From contig JBOZIK010000001.1 of assembly GCA_051453625.1 (NCBI GenBank), forward strand, positions 94,655,953-94,711,408: 55,456 nt of DNA, in the 5' to 3' direction. The DNA comes from Welwitschia mirabilis. Taxonomy: Eukaryota; Gnetophyta; Gnetopsida; Welwitschiales. The notes under the pieces were generated by a model that had not been told where the DNA came from, did no database searches, and worked only from the letters and a program-made list of their open reading frames with translations. Below, piece by piece: positions 23,170 through 36,840 of the stretch. How positions within the stretch are numbered: position 1 is the stretch's first letter; the number at the start of each line of letters is the position of its first letter. Position numbers and translations under genes: made by a program.

Positions 23170-25230
23170 GCTAAGAATAATTGTTTGAAGTATTTGTAAA
23201 GATGACATCATAAGAAACAATGGTCTTACAATGCGCTAGGAGATACATTTGATAATCCTTCTAGTCAGTTGGATATCCCACAAATAATTTATCATGATAT
23301 TCACTTGGAATATGGATGTAGAACTTGAAACCAAAAACATAAAAATAGTCCCAATTATGGCTTGTATCTATACCATTTTAAGTGTATCAACGAATACAAT
23401 TATTGAAATGTACTACTGTATTCATTATACCACTCCAAAAATAGGTCTTACAACCACTAGATACATCATGGAATGCATGATATCTAAGATAGTATGACTA
23501 ACTTATTTAGTAATGTCATTTTATTAGTATGTCCTAAAGTAGGCCTTCAAATGTCAAATCCCTTGGAAGTGAGAAAGTTCTTGAATTTGGCAAATGTATA
23601 TTTACCGCTATTATCTGAGTAGAAACTTTTAGTCCATTATTGCTTTTCCACTTTAGTTTTGAAATTCTTAAAAATATCCAAAGTTCATGATTTGGATTTT
23701 ATGAAATACACCCAAGCCATTTAGGAATAGTTATCAATAAAATATATAAAGTAACAAAATCCATAAAGAGTGAAAACTATCATAGGTCCACATAGATCAT
23801 GGTGAATAAACAAAATGCTTCAACTGACATGTCACTTACTTAGTTCAAACCATTATCGAGATGTTTTTCCTATAATACATGATTCACAGTAAAAAAAAAT
23901 CTTGTGGAATAAATGGAAGAAGCCAATGGTCATTTTGATACATTACATTCATTGTACAAGAAGTAGGATGTCCTAGTTAAGCATGTTATAGTAGTAATGA
24001 AGAGATTGCATCTTAGAAAACTATGCAAGAAATATCTCGCATTATAATACAACCATGAAGATAAATGAGCTTTTAACCCATGTAGCCTTTTATAACTAGT
24101 TTGTGATTACCATCATAAATATTCACTAAGTGATTAATCATGGAAACAAAATAATCTTCTCATAACCAAGTGTAAAGTAATAAAAGATGTAATCTTAAAA
24201 ACAAAACATATGAACATAAGAAATAATTTGTAGAGATTATAATGTCAAGTCAAGGATAATTAAACCATAGCCTTCTATAGGAATTGATGTTCTATTTACC
24301 AAATAAACATGACTTGGTCCTTCAACCAAGTCAGCAAAATAATCATGTTGGTAAGTTATGTGATGAATTATACTTGTCTCAAGAATTCATGTCTTATCAT
24401 AAGGTATGTACTCACTCATATCAATAAAATAAAATTTTTGAAAGACTGCATTTGATTTAAAATTTTTAGCATCATCAAGAAAATCAAATTCTTTAGTAAC
24501 TAAATTTGCCTTAGGTGTAGACCTTATCTTGTCCCAATGAATCCTATAAAATTTTGTGGTATGATATAGTCTTTCACATCGTAAGCACTAATATTTGTTC
24601 TTCTTAGAAGTGATGAAATTCTAAACTTACTTCTTATTTTAGTGAGTCTGATTAGGATTCGTATTTTACTATTTCTATAGAGCCTTATTCTTATCATGGT
24701 GTATTTTGTTGTTTGATGGATGAAATTTGCTATCACACTGTTTATTTTGACAAGGAGAACTATGAGAATAAGAAACTTTGCATGCAACATCAAAAGAAGA
24801 AGACCTCATAAACTTAAACTTAGCTTCAACAGAAATGAGATCCTTACTAAGTGTATCAAAATTTATATTATTCATGTGCTTACTATTATGTAGTGACATA
24901 ATATAATTATGCAAAGAGGATTCTTCCAAATAACAATGGATCAAGTTGACATAATAAATGTAAACTTGTTTTTGTGTAATTAATTATCTCATCTTTCCTT
25001 TTTATAAGGTTAATAAGTTCTAGATCATTTTTGGGTTAGAATATATTCCTTAAGGTACAGAAGTTGGTATAGCTTGTTTTAGTCCATTTAACCAACTTCT
25101 TGTGTTGATAAGTAATAGATTTTTGTATAATCTTTATTAGTTTTTTTAATATCTTAACAACCAGATTCTTCAATTAGATTCTAAAGATGTTTATAATCAT
25201 GTATCAAGATTTCCTTTTTATAATCATAAA
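23170..25230 (-). pseudogene. Ty1/copia gag-protease-integrase remnant, minus strand
   Basis: Read on the minus strand from high to low coordinates. A degenerate zinc knuckle CLRCERLYHTTKFY lies near 24545-24590 (last Cys now Tyr). A protease motif at about 24360-24400 reads ILETSIIHHIT where the family has ILDTGASHHIT, so the catalytic Asp and Gly are lost. The integrase zinc region CESCIIGKTSR is at about 23855-23893. Integrase core shows HHDLCGPM (about 23781-23803), YFIYFIDNYS (about 23730-23762) and SDNSGKYTFAKFKNF (about 23577-23622). The tail GYPTD..KDYQMY is at about 23250-23277. Gag upstream, to about 25230, is only weakly readable. Many stops; not functional. Confidence 0.85.
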
Positions 25231-28069
25231 TCTACATAGTCGAAGTGAAATCCTTGTGCCAAATATCTTATGACTAATCATCTTAAAAAGTGACTCTAAT
25301 GTTAGCCATGATCCTAGTGGTGAGTATGGGGGTGAATGATTCTGGCAACCACTAAAACTTACCCTTTGAAGATGATTTCAGGGTGAAAAAGAATGAGTAC
25401 CAAAATAGAGTTGACAAGTTACAAGGTAAAGTTGAGAATAAAAGGGATCTTGTTTACATCCACAACTAAAAGCAGTCTACCTATCACATAAAGAAATGTT
25501 ATCAAACCATAATAAAATGATATAAAAATGGGATGAAGAGATGGTATAGTCATAATAAGAATGATATGGATCTTATCCACAATTTGAAGTGATCTATCTA
25601 AGTCATAATGCAACTAAAGAAAAGATACAGTGTGTTACGACAAAGAGGTATAATCACAATAAAAGGGAACCAAGCCTAAAATTTAAGTAATCTATATAAA
25701 TCATAAAGTCTGATAACTAGAAAACCCCTCTAACCAGTAATAACGTACATGTAGAAGAAAGAAAAACAAAGGTAGATTTTAATGCAATGGGCCTAAGTTA
25801 ATTATTAGATGATGAAAATGCTAAAATTGGTTAGTTTTAAAGTTTATTCCCAAGTCCATCTAGTGATCACATCCTCTTCATAGATGGGTATCCTTATCTT
25901 CTAAAGGAGTAAAAAGATAAAATATAAATCATGTGGAGGGAACTTCCAAGTCGTTAGTCAGTTTTAGTTACATTAGCTACACACCTCTCTTAAGGAGAGT
26001 ATGATGTAATGTCGATGATCTACTTATACCTTAGTAAATCTTAAATTTTATTAAGTTTATATCCCTTAATAATAAAATTCAAGCAGACCCTACCACTCTA
26101 CCTTTGGCCTTCACCTAGTATACCCTTGATTATCAAGATGTACATGGGAAACTAGACCTCTAAGTGACTAAAACATTTTTACTTAAGAGAGATGTGGCTT
26201 TTTACATATTCCAAATTTTATAATTATGATAGTTAGGATTGTACAATAAGCTTTGGAAGGTAGTGTAAAGCCTAAAATAGATCTCTATCTAGATAAGGCT
26301 CCTTTTATCCACCACCAACTTAAAATTAGTGTTAATAAAAATGTTAAGTGTTTAATAGGTAAAAGGTAATATCCCTTTATATTACTTTACTTAAGAAAGA
26401 TTAATAAACCTATTAAGTATGAAGAGAAAGCAAAATAATAAGATACCATAAAAAAGGGACTGATTGTGGTATAGTTAAGCTAAGTAGATCTTACTTACCA
26501 TTCAACTTAGCTTAATCTCTTCAAATTACATAAATAGTTTAAGAGAAAAAAAAATCAAGTCAAGGGATCTCAAGAAACTATTAAAAAAACTCAAAAAACT
26601 AAACAATGTTAAAAAAATCTCAAAAACACCCAAAAAAAAAGTTGGAGCTCAAAACATAAGAAAAAGAGCTTGCAAAAACTAAATCAAGGGATCTTATTCA
26701 ATGTCCCAACTTAATTTAATAACAAAAATTTAATTGTGAGTTTACAAGTTTGAAGAATACCCAAAAAAAGGTAAAAAATAGCATAAAATTCTTTAAAAAC
26801 AAAGAAATACATAAAACTATGAATGTGCATAAAAGAGAGCAACATTCTAAACAAGGGCTAGCTAAAGCACATGTGCATAAAACTAGTAAATGGATTAGTA
26901 ATAGCTCAACTAAAACACATGTGCGTAAAAAAGGACTATAGCTGAGCAATGTTACATATGTGTACTATAACAACTAAAATTCAAAACATCAATAAAATTT
27001 ACGTTTTAATAACTTAAATACATAACTTAAAGTTGGCAGGAAAAATCCTCTACTGCTACACCAAGTTATTAGCTACTTAAAATACTGTCATAGTGGTTAA
27101 AATGAAAGTTTTGCAAACTATGCAAGGAAACTGCAATGCATAGGGTAAATTTAAGCTCAGCTGGTAAGGTTTTAGATCAAGTTTGGTCATCTTGATAGGA
27201 AAGATAAAGAGGAAGATCAAAGGAGATCACCAGTAGGTGATAGACAGACTGCACTAGAAACTACAAGATGATGGGTGTATGCAACAACTAGACTTAAGAA
27301 AACGTGATAACAGATATAACAGTGAACATGCTAATGAAAGGATCTATAATGTAGATAGTAGCATGGTGAGGATACACACATGCAGGAAAGATTTTAAAGT
27401 ACATAAACATAGCAATAGCAATAGGAAAAGTAGTCGTAAAGTATCTAGCAAAGAAAGGCTAGTTCAACAAAGAAGAAAACTCTAGTGGAAAATTCCACTC
27501 TAGGCATGTCATTGAATCAAACATAGAAGTAAACTATAAAAAACTCTAGGAGTGATCGGAAAGCAAGGTTATTATAGAAAATATCACACATAGACAATGA
27601 GGTAGATCAGAACTATAGAAACAAGTAGGTGCATAAGCAAACTACGAGAAGAAAGGACATAATGAGAGAGATCACTAGTAGGTGGTGGGTAAGAAGGCAG
27701 TGAGCACAGTAGTAAGGAGCACAACACCAAGAGCCTGGTGAACTATAGTAGGCAAGTGTAGGTTAGTCAGTGGAAGGGACTAGTCAACCTGTAAAAGAAA
27801 ACATTTATTTGTTATAAAAAAAGCCCCTTTTCTTGAAAAAACATGTACCTCTTTCTAAAAAAACTTTAAAGAAAAATGAAGCCCCTTAAAAAAATAATTT
27901 TCTTTTCCTAAAAAATACTTTAAAAAAGGTAAAAATAGGAAAAAAAAATTTTTAAAAAAAATCTAGGAGAGGAAAATTAATAGAGAAGCCCAAGAGGCCA
28001 TTAAGGAGGGCACAAAAAAAACTCCAAAGAGGCCACAAGAAGCTCCAAAGCTCAAGGATGGCCAAAGAG
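25231..28069. other. AT-rich, A-rich region, possibly the leader of the minus-strand copia copy
   Basis: No protein domain was recognised. The plus strand is purine-rich from about 26500 to 28060, with several A runs around 26580-26640 and 27820-27960. A frame at 27279-27485 (68 codons, Arg/Lys/Ser-rich) has no recognisable family. Palindromic words GCACATGTGC and ACACATGTGCG lie near 26868 and 26918. Confidence 0.35.
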
Positions 28070-28084
28070 AGCTCCATGATAACA
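28070..28084 (-). other. Candidate degraded primer binding site
   Basis: On the minus strand the sequence reads TGTTATCATGGAGCTC, resembling TGGTATCAGAGCTC with one substitution and a two-base insertion. Its orientation and place upstream of the minus-strand copia gag suit a 5' primer site, which would make the sequence above 28085 its 5' LTR. No matching second LTR was found, so this is tentative. Confidence 0.35.
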
Positions 28085-28463
28085 TGTAAAGATTAATGTT
28101 TCTACTAAGAATCTAGGCCATGTTAGCATGCTTAATGCATAATTATAACTTTATTATGCATTTATTATACTTAAGGCTATATAAATGTAGTATTACTAAT
28201 AATTTGCCTTAACACTATTAATTTTACAAAACATTAGCATTATTTAGAGCATTGTGGCAAGAAGATGAATGTGTGTCAAGCATTATTAGTGGTAGCATGG
28301 GTTCTAAGAGTAGCATCATCTATTACTGTAAGTAAATATGTCCATACTTATGTACCTAAGCCTTCCTCCTAAAAGAAATCCATTTGAAGTATTTCCAAAG
28401 TCATTGGATGAATGAAGAATAGTTTCTAAGATAAGCCCCTCAACACCTCTCTATAACTAAAGA

Positions 28464-28640
28464 TTGACCCACTTATGCTTTGAAACACTATAAAGAATTA
28501 CCCCATTAGGTTTTGGAACACTCAAAATTATGACCCCATTAGTATTTGGAACATTCTAAAGAAGAACCTCTTAAATTGACCCCATGATTAAAGATGAATC
28601 ATACACTTTGGGTATTATAAAGAGTGACCTAACTAGATCT
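28464..28640. repeat. Degenerate tandem repeat, about 33-47 bp step
   Basis: The words GACCCCATTAG, TTTGGAACA and TAAAGA recur four to five times in the same order (starts near 28466, 28500, 28532, 28578 and 28625). The units vary in length and sequence. Confidence 0.6.
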
Positions 28641-29087
28641 TAAAAATCTTAATTAAGGCTTATAGATACCTTACTTCACTTCATTTAATCATATCATTTA
28701 GCATATTGTACAAGAAATTATTGAAGCTTTATCATGTGCTCTTTGTAGGCCTCCCCTAAGGATGGGCTGGCTACCAAACTAGCATGATGCGTCTTGGTTT
28801 AGCATAAATACTTTCATGGATTGTGTGAATTTACTTTTTTAATAATTTAAAGTATTACATATTATTGGTGCATTATTGTGATATCAAATTTTGATAGATA
28901 TCATACTTGTTATACTTAGGATTGACTAAGATATTATTTTAATTTAAGATCTTTTAATGATTTTCCTTTTCATTCTAGTTTACATAACTTGAATTTCTAA
29001 ATTATAGATCTTAGAAGGCCCCTATTTAACATGCTTATTTTATTCTTGATATGAAGGCTAGATGGCTTGAACACATCATCCTCAAGT

Positions 29088-29200
29088 CTATGATGGATGA
29101 GATTATGACGTTGTGCTTAAGCTAAGACTACATAAGCCTTATGCCTATGGTGGATGAGATTATGTCATTGTGCTTGAGTTGAAATAAAATCTACATGAAC
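29088..29200. repeat. Tandem duplication, about 56-bp unit
   Basis: CTATGATGGATGAGATTATG then ATTGTGCTT-like sequence is repeated as CTATGGTGGATGAGATTATG at a 56-bp step, with diverged tails (ACTACATAAGCCTTA and ATCTACATGAACTTA). Confidence 0.75.
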
Positions 29201-32200
29201 TTATCTTAATAGTTGTTCCTTTCCATGTAGTTATTATGCTAGTTTGAATGCTATGTCTCATTCCTAGTTCTCTTATACATTTCACTCTTTTATACCCATT
29301 ATTATTGTGCTTGATTTACTAATAGTTTACAACATATATTCCTTAGGGAGAGCGAGACTAAGATTATACTATAAACAAAAGTCCTATTATTATCAGTAAA
29401 ACTAGGGTTTTACCATATAAGACTTGTATCCTTAGGGCGATCTTGCTATTTATCATACATTGGTAACAAATACAAGCATACTTAGATTTTACTGCAAATA
29501 ACTTTATGGATAGTGGCATGGTAGATACAGTGAGGCACACACAAAATATAAATTTTTGTACCTCATTTAAATTATTTATCTTTTCTTTGTTTTGTCCCCT
29601 CTTTTACACTGATCCTTTTTCAGTGCCTTTTTCTTTTTCTTTTTCTTTTTTATCACTAGTAGATTGATGTTGATTGTACCTAGAACTTGATTGACAAAAC
29701 CTAATCTTATGACTTATTTTTCTTTTTTTAATTCTTATTTTTTCTTTCCTTTTTGCTTTTATTTTAATTTCTTTTATTTTCATTGTTTTCTTGCAAAGAT
29801 TATATGGACTAGTATATCAAATTTTCTTACAAGAGTTGATCTTTTGTAGGTTTGGAGAAAAGACATCAAGAAAAAAAATTTTAAAAAAAAATCTTTGTTC
29901 TAATTCATCTTTTCTCTTTACCATCTCTTTTCTGATCTCTTTTCTTCTTTATCTTAGATGGCTTTCTTAAGAACTACTTAAAGATTAATTTGAAGAAGAT
30001 CATCATTAGCAAAATCCTAGGAAAGTGCTTTAGTACTTGCATTTTTTATTTTTGTAATTTTTTTATTCTTGCATCACATTTAATTATAGTTTTCATTTTT
30101 AAATCTTGATATATGGTTTAGATATTTTATTAGGTCATTTATTCCATATTTTGATTATCTGTATATATATTGATTAGATTAGTAAGTGGTGTGAAGTTAT
30201 CCTAACAAGAACAAATAATGCTACAGTTGTTACTAAATTCTTAGAAATTTTATTTTATATTTATTTAGCATTTCAAATCTCTTATTAATGATAAAGAAAC
30301 TAATTTTTGAAATAGAATAATGAACAATCTTATGAAAAATATGGTACCATATATTACATTACAATCCATAACATCTATAAAATAATGATTAAATGAAATC
30401 ACTAACCATGAATTAAAGAGAAATTTGCATAAGGTAGAATTCTAATAGGAAATACTAGTTGCTTAACCTCAATGATGCCCTTTGGGCATATCATATAGCC
30501 TATAGAACCTCTACGAGAATGTCTTTGTTTAGGCTTATTGTAGAAAATTCTTGTTAACTTCTTATTTACATAGAACATTAATATTTCTGGGGCATTAAAC
30601 ATATTAACCATAACCTTAATGATGCTTTAGAATTTAGGAATACTAGCTTAAAAAATTACAAAAAATTAGACAAGTAGTCTATAAAAAACTATTGCATTCA
30701 AAAATGAAAAATCAAATACTCTAATGATAAGCATATCCTTAGGAAAAATTTCAAAAAAATAGTGAGTTGACTTTACTTTATGGATCGAGACTACATAAAC
30801 TTCCTAGAAAATTTTTTCTAGATGGATTAGTTCATTTTGAATCTTAGAAGTATTTTATCATGGTCTTATTTAAGCATTAAAGATAAGCATTCATTTAAAA
30901 CTAACACTAAAGCATTAAAACATTTCCATCAATCTCTTTCAATATCCCATGATTTGCATCATATTTCCTTAACCTAAAGCTATACATATTTTAAAAAAAA
31001 AGTATTTTATACTAAAGAAAAGCTAAAATTAATGTCAAATAAGTAGTTTTAGGGTTTACATGGGCTAATACCTAATTCACTTAGTTCATTCATGAGACAT
31101 CAATATCTTAGGTTACTCCTATTACTTGTCTTATTAGGGATTGTTGGGATTGAGGGACCCCTCAGTAGGTATGTCAACTCTTATATCATTATGCTATGCA
31201 TTTATTATACCATATATTTATCCTTAAATTCTTATGTTATTATACATTACATTGCAATTTTAATAATGTATGATTAAAAACTAGACTATATAGACAATAG
31301 AATACTGCAATGTAGTCCATGTGACATATGAAGAATATTACTAAAGAAGCCCTAAGAGGCACTTGTAAGGAGCAAACTACCTAGTTATCCTATCATGCTT
31401 TTAGACTAACATGATAAGTAAAAACCTTCATTTCCTAGGTCATGATTGACTACATTGAAAACTTTGTAGTGTGTGGTTGAAAGTTAATCTAGAACATTCA
31501 AATACTCTAATTAAAAGAACACCTACAAGCACATGCAAGGATAGAATAACTTAATTATTTATTTCATCACTATATTGACCTATGAAAACAAAAATATCCA
31601 AGATTAAAATTTTAAAATATGGGACTTAAAACTAAAGATTATAACTTCAAAATAAAACTATAAAACTTTGAAATTAAAAAACTACATAAAAAATTCAATC
31701 AATGAACTCTAAAAATTAAAGCTAAGCTTAAAATTTACAAGGCAAGATATAAAATCAAAAAAATCACATGCCATATGTAAAAATACTAATTTAGTATGTA
31801 AAAAGCATATACATCCATAAATATTTTACTAGAAATAAGCATAAAAAAGTTGAATGCAACTTTGGAAGAGCTTGTTTCCTTTAAGAAGATCATAATTTTA
31901 TGTTAGTGATGGAATTAGTAGGGTGACATAACATAACAAAGATATCATGTATATCAAGAATCAAGATTAAATCTCATCATAACTAGTTTGAAGCCTTAGC
32001 CATGATTAGGTTTCTAAAATGTAAAGTTCTCTAAGTTCCTTAATCTAATTAAACTTATGTCATGTTTTATTTATTTTTAATTATTTACTTCAAAATAACA
32101 CTTTCGCCTCAGTAATGATAATGAACCATGCCTAATTGATAGCATCATGAGTTTTGTACTTTAATTATTATAACTAGATAGAATAAAATTATAAAATTTT

Positions 32201-34244
32201 ATTATTATTCTTTAATCATATAAGCGAACATCAAGGTATTAATTAAGTAATAAAAACTAAGTTAAAACCTTAAGTGAAAAATAAAAACTTCAAAATAAAT
32301 TCTATTCCTTTTTAGAATAGGATATTTTTTATTTTTCAAAATAATAATAAATGTCCTTACTAAGTGAAGATAAAAGTAATTTTTAGATTGTTGTGCATTA
32401 CATGTCTTGTTAAAGAAAATATAGTTCTAATTTAGATTGATATATATCACATTAGATCATAACAATCAATTGAAACTAAATAATCAATGGATTAGATTCA
32501 CCTTTAAGTCTATAAATAAGAGCCCTATCCTATGTTTTTCCATAGAGATGACTATGTCTATAGCTTAATTTGTACCTATACTACTATTCATGTCCTTACT
32601 ATCTACCTCTATCTCAAATAGAGTAGTGATCCCTAATAATAAAGAGTTCTCTAAAATTAATTCATAAGGATAGGAAGGGTAGCGATTTTTCTAATAGAAA
32701 TGCCTATTTCAAGAGCTCTTTTCTTCCCTAATAAGGACTATCATCCTATTATTTAAAAAATGATTTAATGAAGTTATATGCTAAATTAGATGTAGAATAC
32801 ACTTCACATAGGAAAGGATATTTACCACATTGATATCTATTCAGGAATCACTTAACCTTGTTTAGCTTTTTTATTGAAAATGTATATCCTTTGTCACATG
32901 TTTTAGATGCATACTCTTCCTCTCTTGCTCTTATTTTTATCATTCAATATGAAAACAGTTTTAGCATTTTTAAATTTCTATCCAATCTTATCAAAGATGC
33001 TCAATGTTATTAAATTTTCAAGAGGTGACACTAAAAATTTACCACTTATCACCCTTATTAGTGATATTCCTAGATTTATTAGTGATAGTAAATCCTTACA
33101 TGTTAAGGGTTGGAATGAAAAAGTAATCAATTTCATTATAAATAGACAAATTACAAGGGTGCAAAAGGATTATAAACTAAATTGCAAATCTATAAGACTA
33201 GTGGAAAACATCAAGAAGCTAAGAATAATAAGAAGAACAAGAGTAAGAACAACCAAAAAAGAAAAGATCTCTTACTCCAACTTCCTTCTCAAAGGAAAGC
33301 TAACTTTTAAAGTAGTGCTTAGAAAGCACAAGATTTGGGTGCAAAGAATTTGAGACAAAATGAGAACGAACAAGAAGGAAATCATAGATAAATTGATGAC
33401 ATCAAGAAGGAGGTAATGTCAAAGTTAGATGAAATTCATAGGATCTTAAGCCTCAGAGAGGGTTTTGCTATGGAAGATCTCCCTTATGGCCTTCTTTCTG
33501 CCCTTCATATACTTCTTCCTTTCTTTCATATGCTTTACCTTGGTTTTATAATGTTCTTAAGGCTTAAGTAATACAAATGTGTGGTTTTCCTTTTTACAAA
33601 ATTGAGTTTTCAGGTAAAACTTTTGTACATCTTAATTCTTTTCACCATTTTAGGCAATGTATAATTTTGGTTTATGGAAGTAAGGCATTAAATATTTTCT
33701 AAATATTTATCATTTTATACCTTAACATATTACAAAAACCATTTTTTTCGTTTTTACTTTGTCACATTTTGAAAGAATAAAAAATTTAAAATTTCTGAAT
33801 ATAAATTAAACATTATAAATGAAACTGAATTTAAAAAATTACAATTTTTTTATTTTTTTAAATTTTATGCATCAATTTGACTTAGATTAACATATCAAAT
33901 AAATCTAAATGCAAGTTTAAGATCGTTGACCTTATTTGAATACTTATCTTTAAGATTTAATGTACTACTTTAAAAATTTTGATATTCTGAATAATTTTTT
34001 AAAATTTAGTTTTATGCATCATTTACCAAGGGACTAGAAAAATGCTAGTTGAAGAGTGTTTTTGTACTTTAATTTTTATAATTTTTTATGCCATAAAATG
34101 TTTGTGGTAGAATATTTTAAACTTATAAATGACATGTTTAATATTGAACTATTATTAATCAAGTGTGATCCTTATAATATTTGAATTATTATTTAAAATG
34201 ATTAATACTTAGATTTTATTATGTGGATTATTCTCAGCTCTTTA
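29201..34244. other. AT-rich intergenic DNA, no gene seen
   Basis: Contains a (CTTTTT)-type microsatellite around 29626-29656. A 148-codon frame at 32907-33353 (Lys/Arg/Ile-rich, hydrophobic start) has no recognisable motif and AT-driven composition; it is most likely chance or eroded retroelement. Other frames (30402-30611 minus, 31092-31277 plus) are also unsupported. Confidence 0.45.
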
Positions 34245-34254
34245 NNNNNNNNNN
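34245..34254. other. Assembly gap (10 N)
   Basis: Ten N, a join of unknown true length. Confidence 0.99.
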
Positions 34255-35774
34255 AGTATTGTTAGATTCACAACACCATTGGTGCTCTAACAAAGCTGAA
34301 ATAAAAATCACTTATCAAATAGTCCAATGAAACTTATAGAATGTAACAAAAGTTAAGTTAATAGCTAAAGAGATAATGAAGATCTCAAGAAAACTAAGGA
34401 TTCACTTGATTAACCCTCATGATGAAGAAAATCAATCATAGTTATATTCTACATACCAAGTACATTAAAATGGAAAATAAGAACCCAACCCTTAGCTATA
34501 TAAGCATAACCTACTTTAAGGGTCGAGGCTTTATTCATTGTGTATCATGTTATTTCATTCCATCCTTAGATGAACTTTATTAGATATATATATTTTTTAT
34601 CACAATGATGATGTCCTAACTTATCATTAAGTTCTAAGTTCTCCCCTGTGCCTCCTTTCCATGAAGCATGTGAGAATGATAGTTTCAAAAGAACTTTTTT
34701 TTAAAGTATTATAAGCCTCAAAACATATTCTATATTAGAGTATCAATTTGTTATAGCGCTTGCATTATTGGTTAATGCACTTTAATTCATGATTGTATTT
34801 GATTTTCTTTTCCATCATTAATGTAATTATGATTAATAGCCAAGCAATAGTTCATTTCAACTATTATTTTGTATTTATTAATTTGAATTAGTTCCTTTAA
34901 TGTATGATGAAGGTTTATCAAAGTTGAATGTTTAATGTGATAAGTGTGTATGAAATTTTTCTTGATATCCTACTTTTCCGACATTTCATTGTAAGATGAT
35001 CGCTCTTTAAATCATTTGTATTCATGACATTCAAAATTTATAGTAAATGATCTAGGACTTACCCACTCATAAAATCCTTGTTACTTGATGATTTATCATA
35101 ATGGTAACTTAGTATTACTTAGTGCTTTGTCTTGTGAATAATCATTCCTAATGCTTAACCATACCTTTTACCAATACTCGTAAATCTTTTACCAACTACC
35201 CTTAAACATACCTTTGTTGAAAAATCTAATAATTACAAGCTTTGAAATTGCTTATGATCCTCATAGAAAAATGATAATTGCCTTTAATATAATAGACTGC
35301 CTTAGTTTTATAACTTTAAGGCTACTACTTGTGTCTTGACCACTAGGGGATAACTTTAAACATTACAACTAATAATAGTTATTAAGGCATAGTACATCCT
35401 TTTATAATGTTATCATCAACAATGACAAGAAAACCACTGCATCCATTTACTTAGTAGACATGATAAATATAAGTGAGTCATGATCTTTCATAATCTTTGA
35501 AGACATTTCTACACTATGTTTAGGTATGACAAGCATAGAACCAGTATTTTTTTAACAACATACAAGGCCCATAACTCGGTAAATTATACTTAAATATTTA
35601 ATACAAAAATGTCACTATTATTGCAATTTTTTCGTTGATATTTATTAGCGATATGCAAAAAACTTCTTGATGATTTTTTCGTATCCCATGAAGAAATTAA
35701 GTACTAAAATCACAATCATATGAATCACTATAACAACAAATCGCAATTGTACATGTATTTAAGATAGTTGTATT
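34255..35774. other. AT-rich DNA, no gene seen
   Basis: Nothing recognisable. Composition changes abruptly to CpG-rich at about 35775, where the kinase pseudogene begins. Confidence 0.5.
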
Positions 35775-36840
35775 TCATCGACGTATTTGCATAGAGTGAA
35801 ACAGCAGGTAAAGGATGATTTGTCCACGAAAGTCGTCGACAAGCACACCTTGGCCTGCCTGAACAAACTCCACTGCGCTCACACCGAGACAACCGTCCTC
35901 ACCATGCTTGACCACCCTTTTCTACCAAACCTCTATGTCCGATTCGTTACCTCTCATTACTGCTGCATCGTAATGTAAGTCTTCCTTGGCGGTGTCCTCC
36001 ATTCGCTCCGCCAGTGCCAGCCTCTCCACCACTTCAACCTCTGTGCTGATAGCTATCTCTATCCCTATATCATCTTTCTACGGTCTACCGTGCTTCACTT
36101 TCGCAGAAAAGCGTTCTGAAACTAATTACGAATTGGATGCAGCGGCAAAAATTTTACACGATGGAGCTGTTAGTGGCATTGAAGTACCTGCGCATGATGG
36201 GGATAGTCTACAGAGCTTGAAACCGGAGAATGTGCTACTCAGAGAGGACACGAAGATTATGCTTTCCGACTTAGGCCTCGCCTTGCGCTGCGATACCAGC
36301 GTTCTGCTTCTCAACTTGCATGCTTCATCCCAAGGTTGCGCCGTCGCCCTCGACCCGATGACGAAGTGCTTGTGGTGGCCAACAGTATTAGCCGAAGCAG
36401 CGCCACTGCGAATGCTGTGTAGGCAGACGTGGTGACGGAGCTGTGAGACACGAGCTCAAAGTCGTTTGTGGGGATGCACGAGTACCTCGCATCGGAAGTC
36501 ATTAGCGGCCGCGGTCATGGCAGCATCATCGACTGATGAACGCTCGGTATTTTCCTCCATGAGCTTCCGTATGGACGCACGCCTTCCGCGACCCTCACAA
36601 CGCGGCGACGCTAACGAATATCTTAATGCAATGTCTGCGCTTAACTGTGGCATGCGAAAGGCCAACGAGTAAGAGGTGAGAAACGGAGGCGGGGGAGGCG
36701 GCAAGGGAGCTGATGGTGCAGCTCCTCCAGAAGGACCCCTAGCCCTGGCTCAGCACCTCCTGCGGATGTCTGTTGGCATGACATACATCTGCATGCAGGG
36801 GAGGCATGCGGTGCAGCTCTATGTCCGCATTCAATAAGAG
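35775..36840 (+). pseudogene. AGC VIII-type plant Ser/Thr protein kinase pseudogene
   Basis: Kinase subdomains follow one another at normal spacing. KVVDKHTLA (about 35829-35855) holds the ATP-anchoring Lys. MLDHPFLPNLY (about 35900-35935) and SHYCCIVM end at an in-frame TAA (35976-35978), after which LGGVLHSLRQCQP continues in the same frame. FY..ELLVALKYLRMMGIVYR (about 36153-36214) leads to the catalytic loop, where a one-base loss at about 36215 removes the catalytic Asp and shifts the frame to LKPENVLLRED. MLSDLGLALRC replaces the family's DFD motif. An insert of about 60 codons, typical of AGC VIII kinases, precedes SFVGMHEYLASEV (about 36462-36500). Two TGA codons at 36534-36539 stand where the family has Trp-Trp, then TLGIFLHELPYGRTP. 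A weak C-lobe follows (ELMVQLLQKDP near 36735). The N-terminal region is missing. Closest in feel to the D6PK/PDPK1 group of auxin-transport-regulating kinases, not resolved further. It keeps high GC and CpG, unlike the transposon debris. Confidence 0.9.

Noticed and set aside
28464-29200. CRISPR-like array
   Set aside because: Units are degenerate, irregular and lack constant repeats with unique spacers; the genome is eukaryotic.
31092-31277. Hydrophobic 61-codon frame resembling a membrane peptide
   Set aside because: Leu/Ile/Tyr codons dominate in AT-rich DNA; no supporting context.
32907-33353. 148-codon frame as a real gene
   Set aside because: AT-driven Lys/Ile composition, no recognised motif, no promoter or splice context; listed only as part of the spacer.
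36126-36704. Minus-strand frames over the kinase pseudogene
   Set aside because: Shadows of the former coding strand; no domain.
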